Source: Pseudoalteromonas sp. P1-9 (GTDB lineage Bacteria; Pseudomonadota; Gammaproteobacteria; Enterobacterales; Alteromonadaceae). From it: a stretch of 64,000 bases of DNA. The notes beneath the pieces were generated by a model, which was given only the letters and a program-made list of their open reading frames with translations, did no database searches and had not been told where the DNA came from. Position numbers and translations under genes: made by a program. The stretch covers positions 1-64,000 of the forward strand of contig NZ_LKBD01000013.1 in assembly GCF_001399975.1 (NCBI RefSeq), in the 5' to 3' direction. This document shows, one piece after another, positions 61,451 through 64,000 of this stretch (its first letter is position 1; each line of letters begins with the position of its first letter).

Positions 61451-61491
61451 TTTGTGTTAACGTTTTTTATGATAAAGCACACATTTGTGTT
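61451..61491. promoter_or_regulatory. Candidate LysR binding sites
   Basis: TTTGTGTT at 61451-61458 recurs at 61484-61491, 33 bp apart, and the second copy is half of the 12-bp palindrome ACACA-TT-TGTGT (61479-61490). Position between the divergent LysR and DJ-1 genes fits a LysR operator. Confidence 0.45.
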
Positions 61492-61599
61492 GATTGTTGC
61501 TAAATAGCAAAAGAGTTTAACTGATTTAGGTAATTATCATTAAATTAGAAACAATATAAAGTGGTTTTAACTTATTAAAACGCAATAAAGGTATTTATT

Positions 61600-62274
61600 A
61601 TGAAAAAAGTACTTATTCCAGTAACAAATCACGCAACATTGGGTGAAACCGAGCAAGCAAACGGCACGTATGCGCCAGAGCTTACGCATGTTGTTCACGT
61701 ATTGAACGACAACGGAATTGCGTTTGATATTGTATCAATTAATGGTGGCAAGGCACCGCTTTATGGCACAGATATCGAGGGCGATGATGTGAACAACAAA
61801 GTACTTGGTGACGCGTCATTCCAAACGCAGATCAACAATACGGTGCCTGTATCGCAAGTTAATATTGATAATTACGATGCAATTTTCTACCCAGGTGGCT
61901 TTGGTTTGCTGTCTGATTTAGCAAGCAATGAAGAAGTTGCGAGTATGGCGGCTAAACATTATGAAGCTGGTGGTATTATTGCTGCAGTATGTCACGGCCC
62001 TGCGGCATTGTTACCTATCACATTGAGTAACGGCGAACCATTAATTGCGAGCAAACAAGTAACAGCGTTTACCCGTGAAGAAGAGGTCGATTTTGGCACT
62101 ATCAATGATATTCCGTTCTTACTTGAAGAAGCGTTAACACGTAAAGCCGCCCAATATAGCAAAGTTCAGCCCTGGGGAGAGTTTGTAATTGAAGATGAGC
62201 GTGTAATCACTGGACAAAACCCAACAAGTGCTCATGCCGTCGGTGAGTTTTTGGCAAAGCTATTGGCTGAGTAA
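61600..62274 (+). CDS. DJ-1/PfpI family protein (class I glutamine amidotransferase-like)
   Basis: 224 residues. Strand and loop FYPGGFGLLSDLA near 97-109, nucleophile elbow AAVCHGPAALLPI with C131 and H132, and E27 placed as the conserved acid. This matches the Hsp31-like DJ-1/PfpI group, whose members act as glyoxalase III-type or deglycase-like stress proteins. First gene of an operon with a curA-type reductase 34 bp on and a glutathione transferase. Confidence 0.85.
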   Translation: MKKVLIPVTNHATLGETEQANGTYAPELTHVVHVLNDNGIAFDIVSINGGKAPLYGTDIEGDDVNNKVLGDASFQTQINNTVPVSQVNIDNYDAIFYPGGFGLLSDLASNEEVASMAAKHYEAGGIIAAVCHGPAALLPITLSNGEPLIASKQVTAFTREEEVDFGTINDIPFLLEEALTRKAAQYSKVQPWGEFVIEDERVITGQNPTSAHAVGEFLAKLLAE

Positions 62275-62308
62275 TCGCCAATAGCCTGTTAAATAAGAAG
62301 GATTTAAT

Positions 62309-63358
62309 ATGAAACAAAATCGCACAGTAAACCGCCAAATTACCTTAGCATCACGCCCCCATGGTGCACCAATACCCGCGAATTTTAATTTAGTAGAAAG
62401 CAGCCTACCCATTGCCGGTGACAATGAAATGTTATTGCGCACCATCTATTTATCGCTCGACCCCTATATGCGCGGGCGAATGAGTGATGCAAAGTCTTAT
62501 GCAGAGCCTGTGGGGATTAACGAGGTTATGGTAGGCGGCAGTATTTGTCGGGTCGAAGAGTCCAATTTAAAAGGATTTGAAAAAGGTGATTTGGTCGTCG
62601 CATTTGGTGGTTGGCAAGATTACAGCGTTTCAAATGGTGAGGGTGTAATTAAGTTAGATAGCGCAATGGCCAATCCATCCTATGGGTTAGGTGTACTGGG
62701 GATGCCGGGGCTAACCGCGTATATGGGGTTAATGGACATTGGCACCCCAAAGGCTGGAGAAACCTTAGTCGTTGCGGCGGCAACAGGCGCGGTAGGCAGT
62801 CTTGTTGGTCAAATTGGTAAGTTGCAAGACTGCAAAGTGGTTGGTATCGCGGGTAGCCAAGAAAAATGTGATTACGCCGTAAGCGAGTTAGGCTTTGACG
62901 CCTGTTTAAACCACAATGATGCTGATTTAGCTGAGCAACTTGCAGCAGTGTGTGATTCGGGTATTGATATTTATTATGAAAATGTGGGCGGAAAAGTGTT
63001 TGATGCCGTACTACCCCTTTTAAATACCAAAGCTCGTATTCCATTGTGTGGCTTAATTGCACAATACAACGCAACGGATTTACCACCTGGCCCAGATCGC
63101 CTTGGTTTATTAATGGGCAATTTGCTTGTTAAGCGCATAAAAATGCAAGGCTTTATTGTATTTGATGACTACGGTCATCGCTATGGCGAATTTCAACAAG
63201 CTATGGTGCCATGGCTAATATCAGGAAAAATCAAATATAAAGAAGACAAAGTCATAGGCCTTGAAAATGCAGTGTCGGCATTTATTGGCTTATTGCAAGG
63301 AGAAAACTTTGGCAAATTGGTTGTGCAAGTTGGACCAGAACACTTGGATACAGAATAG
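62309..63358 (+). CDS. curA: NADPH-dependent enone reductase, CurA-like
   Basis: 349 residues, close to E. coli CurA (345) and following its pattern: SRPHGAPIPANF near 14-25, YLSLDPYMRGRMSDAKSY near 47-64, VLGMPGLTAYMGLMDIG near 129-145, the NADPH loop VAAATGAVGSLVGQIGKL near 153-170, and YYENVGGKVFDAVLPLL near 222-238. The medium-chain reductase of the leukotriene B4 dehydrogenase type reduces alpha,beta-unsaturated carbonyls (for example curcumin in E. coli). Second gene of the operon. Confidence 0.88.
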   Translation: MKQNRTVNRQITLASRPHGAPIPANFNLVESSLPIAGDNEMLLRTIYLSLDPYMRGRMSDAKSYAEPVGINEVMVGGSICRVEESNLKGFEKGDLVVAFGGWQDYSVSNGEGVIKLDSAMANPSYGLGVLGMPGLTAYMGLMDIGTPKAGETLVVAAATGAVGSLVGQIGKLQDCKVVGIAGSQEKCDYAVSELGFDACLNHNDADLAEQLAAVCDSGIDIYYENVGGKVFDAVLPLLNTKARIPLCGLIAQYNATDLPPGPDRLGLLMGNLLVKRIKMQGFIVFDDYGHRYGEFQQAMVPWLISGKIKYKEDKVIGLENAVSAFIGLLQGENFGKLVVQVGPEHLDTE

Positions 63359-63372
63359 AATAGGAGTTGCAT

Positions 63373-63981
63373 ATGATTAAAGTACATCATCTCAATCAAT
63401 CACGCTCAACGCGCGTATTGTGGTTACTTGAAGAACTGGGTATGCCATATCAAATTGAACATCATAAACGTGATGGAACAACGCGATTAGCACCCGCTAG
63501 TTTAGGTGAAATTCATCCGCTAAATAAAGCGCCAATCATTGAACACGACGACGTTGTAATTTGCGAATCAAGTGCCATTATGGAGTACATTCTCGATCAA
63601 GATGAAAAGCAGCGTTTACGCCCAGAAAAAGGCTCAAAAAGTTATTACCAGTATCTTGAATGGTCGCATTTTGCTGAAGGCTCGTTAGGCTTGCCAATTA
63701 TTGCTACCTTGCTAATGCAAATGGAAAAACGTGATGGCACTAACCCAATGGATGGCTATATTGCAAAAGAGATTAACCTAGATTTAGGTTATATTGATGC
63801 CGTACTTGCGACGCAAACCTATTTTGCTGGTAACGAGTTTACCGCCGCAGATATTATGATGACAATCACTTTAGAGTTTGCGGCTAATTTAAACTTGCTT
63901 GAAAACCGCGATAACATTACCCGCTATTTGGCAAATGTACACAGCCGAGAGGCATATCAAAAAGCACGTTCATTTGGCTAA
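63373..63981 (+). CDS. Glutathione S-transferase
   Basis: 202 residues from the ATG at 63373 (AGGAG 6 bases before; TTG at 63367 rejected). N-terminal thioredoxin-like domain with VHHLNQSRSTRVLWLLEELG at about 4-23 (the serine/arginine pair at the glutathione site), and PLNKAPIIEHDDVVICESSAIMEYI with the ES turn at about 53-77. The alpha domain follows with FTAADIMMT. It conjugates or transfers glutathione to electrophiles. Third gene, 14 bp after curA. Ends 19 bp before the window edge. Confidence 0.9.
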   Translation: MIKVHHLNQSRSTRVLWLLEELGMPYQIEHHKRDGTTRLAPASLGEIHPLNKAPIIEHDDVVICESSAIMEYILDQDEKQRLRPEKGSKSYYQYLEWSHFAEGSLGLPIIATLLMQMEKRDGTNPMDGYIAKEINLDLGYIDAVLATQTYFAGNEFTAADIMMTITLEFAANLNLLENRDNITRYLANVHSREAYQKARSFG

Positions 63982-64000
63982 CGATTATCGATACAAAAAC

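Noticed and set aside
1-64000. CRISPR arrays, rRNA or tRNA genes, prophage
   Set aside because: No spaced direct repeats, no recognisable rRNA or tRNA sequence and no phage structural genes were seen on either strand.

Overview
The window is a stretch of ordinary-looking bacterial chromosome. It is AT-rich (about 40% G+C by eye) and densely coding, with about 60 protein genes on both strands. I saw no rRNA, tRNA or CRISPR array. The gene families suggest a marine gammaproteobacterium of the Alteromonadales, most likely Pseudoalteromonas or a close relative: parvulin PpiC, an upp-uraA pair, a yjfIJKLMC operon, mesX-mesD with MetJ-like boxes, acuR-acuI, many secreted hydrolases, and the VTGSR signature typical of TonB-receptor-rich genera. 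The genus call is inference.

Layout. 0-6 kb: an HUH transposase, a decayed TPR gene, a secreted tandem beta-sandwich protein, a frameshifted beta-lactamase-like serine hydrolase, an ATP-grasp protein and a DUF6471 regulator-like protein. 6.4-10.6 kb: the yjfIJKLMC operon (PspA-like protein, membrane proteins, lipoprotein, glutathionylspermidine-synthase-like ligase). 10.9-13.9 kb: a vWA lipoprotein (YfbK type), an ECF sigma factor and a one-TM anti-sigma-like protein. 14.1-16.6 kb: a second ECF sigma operon with a multi-TM partner, a DUF3667 protein and a small membrane protein. 17.1-19.0 kb: uracil salvage (upp-uraA). 19.3-28 kb: a PixA/AidA protein, a periplasmic solute-binding protein, PpiC, an Ig-like/RCC1-like lipoprotein, a thioesterase, a DUF418 protein and an S41 peptidase. 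28-34.4 kb: two tiny paralogous hydrophobic peptides, a DUF3750 lipoprotein, an acyltransferase split by a UGA codon, an FG-GAP protein, a DUF6172 protein, and a group of small membrane-protein genes around an integron attC-like site. 34.9-39.7 kb: an RhlE-type helicase, a TSUP transporter, and folate-independent methionine synthesis (mesX-mesD).

39.7-47.4 kb: an AraC regulator divergent from a three-gene secreted hydrolase operon. This block is bracketed by the 3' end of mesD and a decayed second copy of that 3' end. It is followed by a BlaI/M56 pair whose M56 gene carries a frameshift. 47.5-53 kb: DoxX, an XRE regulator, membrane proteins, an exported amidohydrolase and a DUF417 protein. 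53-64 kb: redox and electrophile-detoxification modules, each with its own regulator: acuR-acuI, HxlR/SDR/cupin, and LysR/DJ-1/curA/GST. A large secreted M43 metalloprotease sits among them.

Four genes are interrupted by a single lesion (1176-1893, 3443-4562, 29270-30445, 45404-47004). At least two of these lesions lie in homopolymer runs, so sequencing error must be weighed against real decay. The items most worth a second look are the twin 46-residue peptides, the attC-like cassette region, the mesD relic bracketing the hydrolase operon, and the VTGSR/proline module shared by the vWA lipoprotein and its anti-sigma neighbour.
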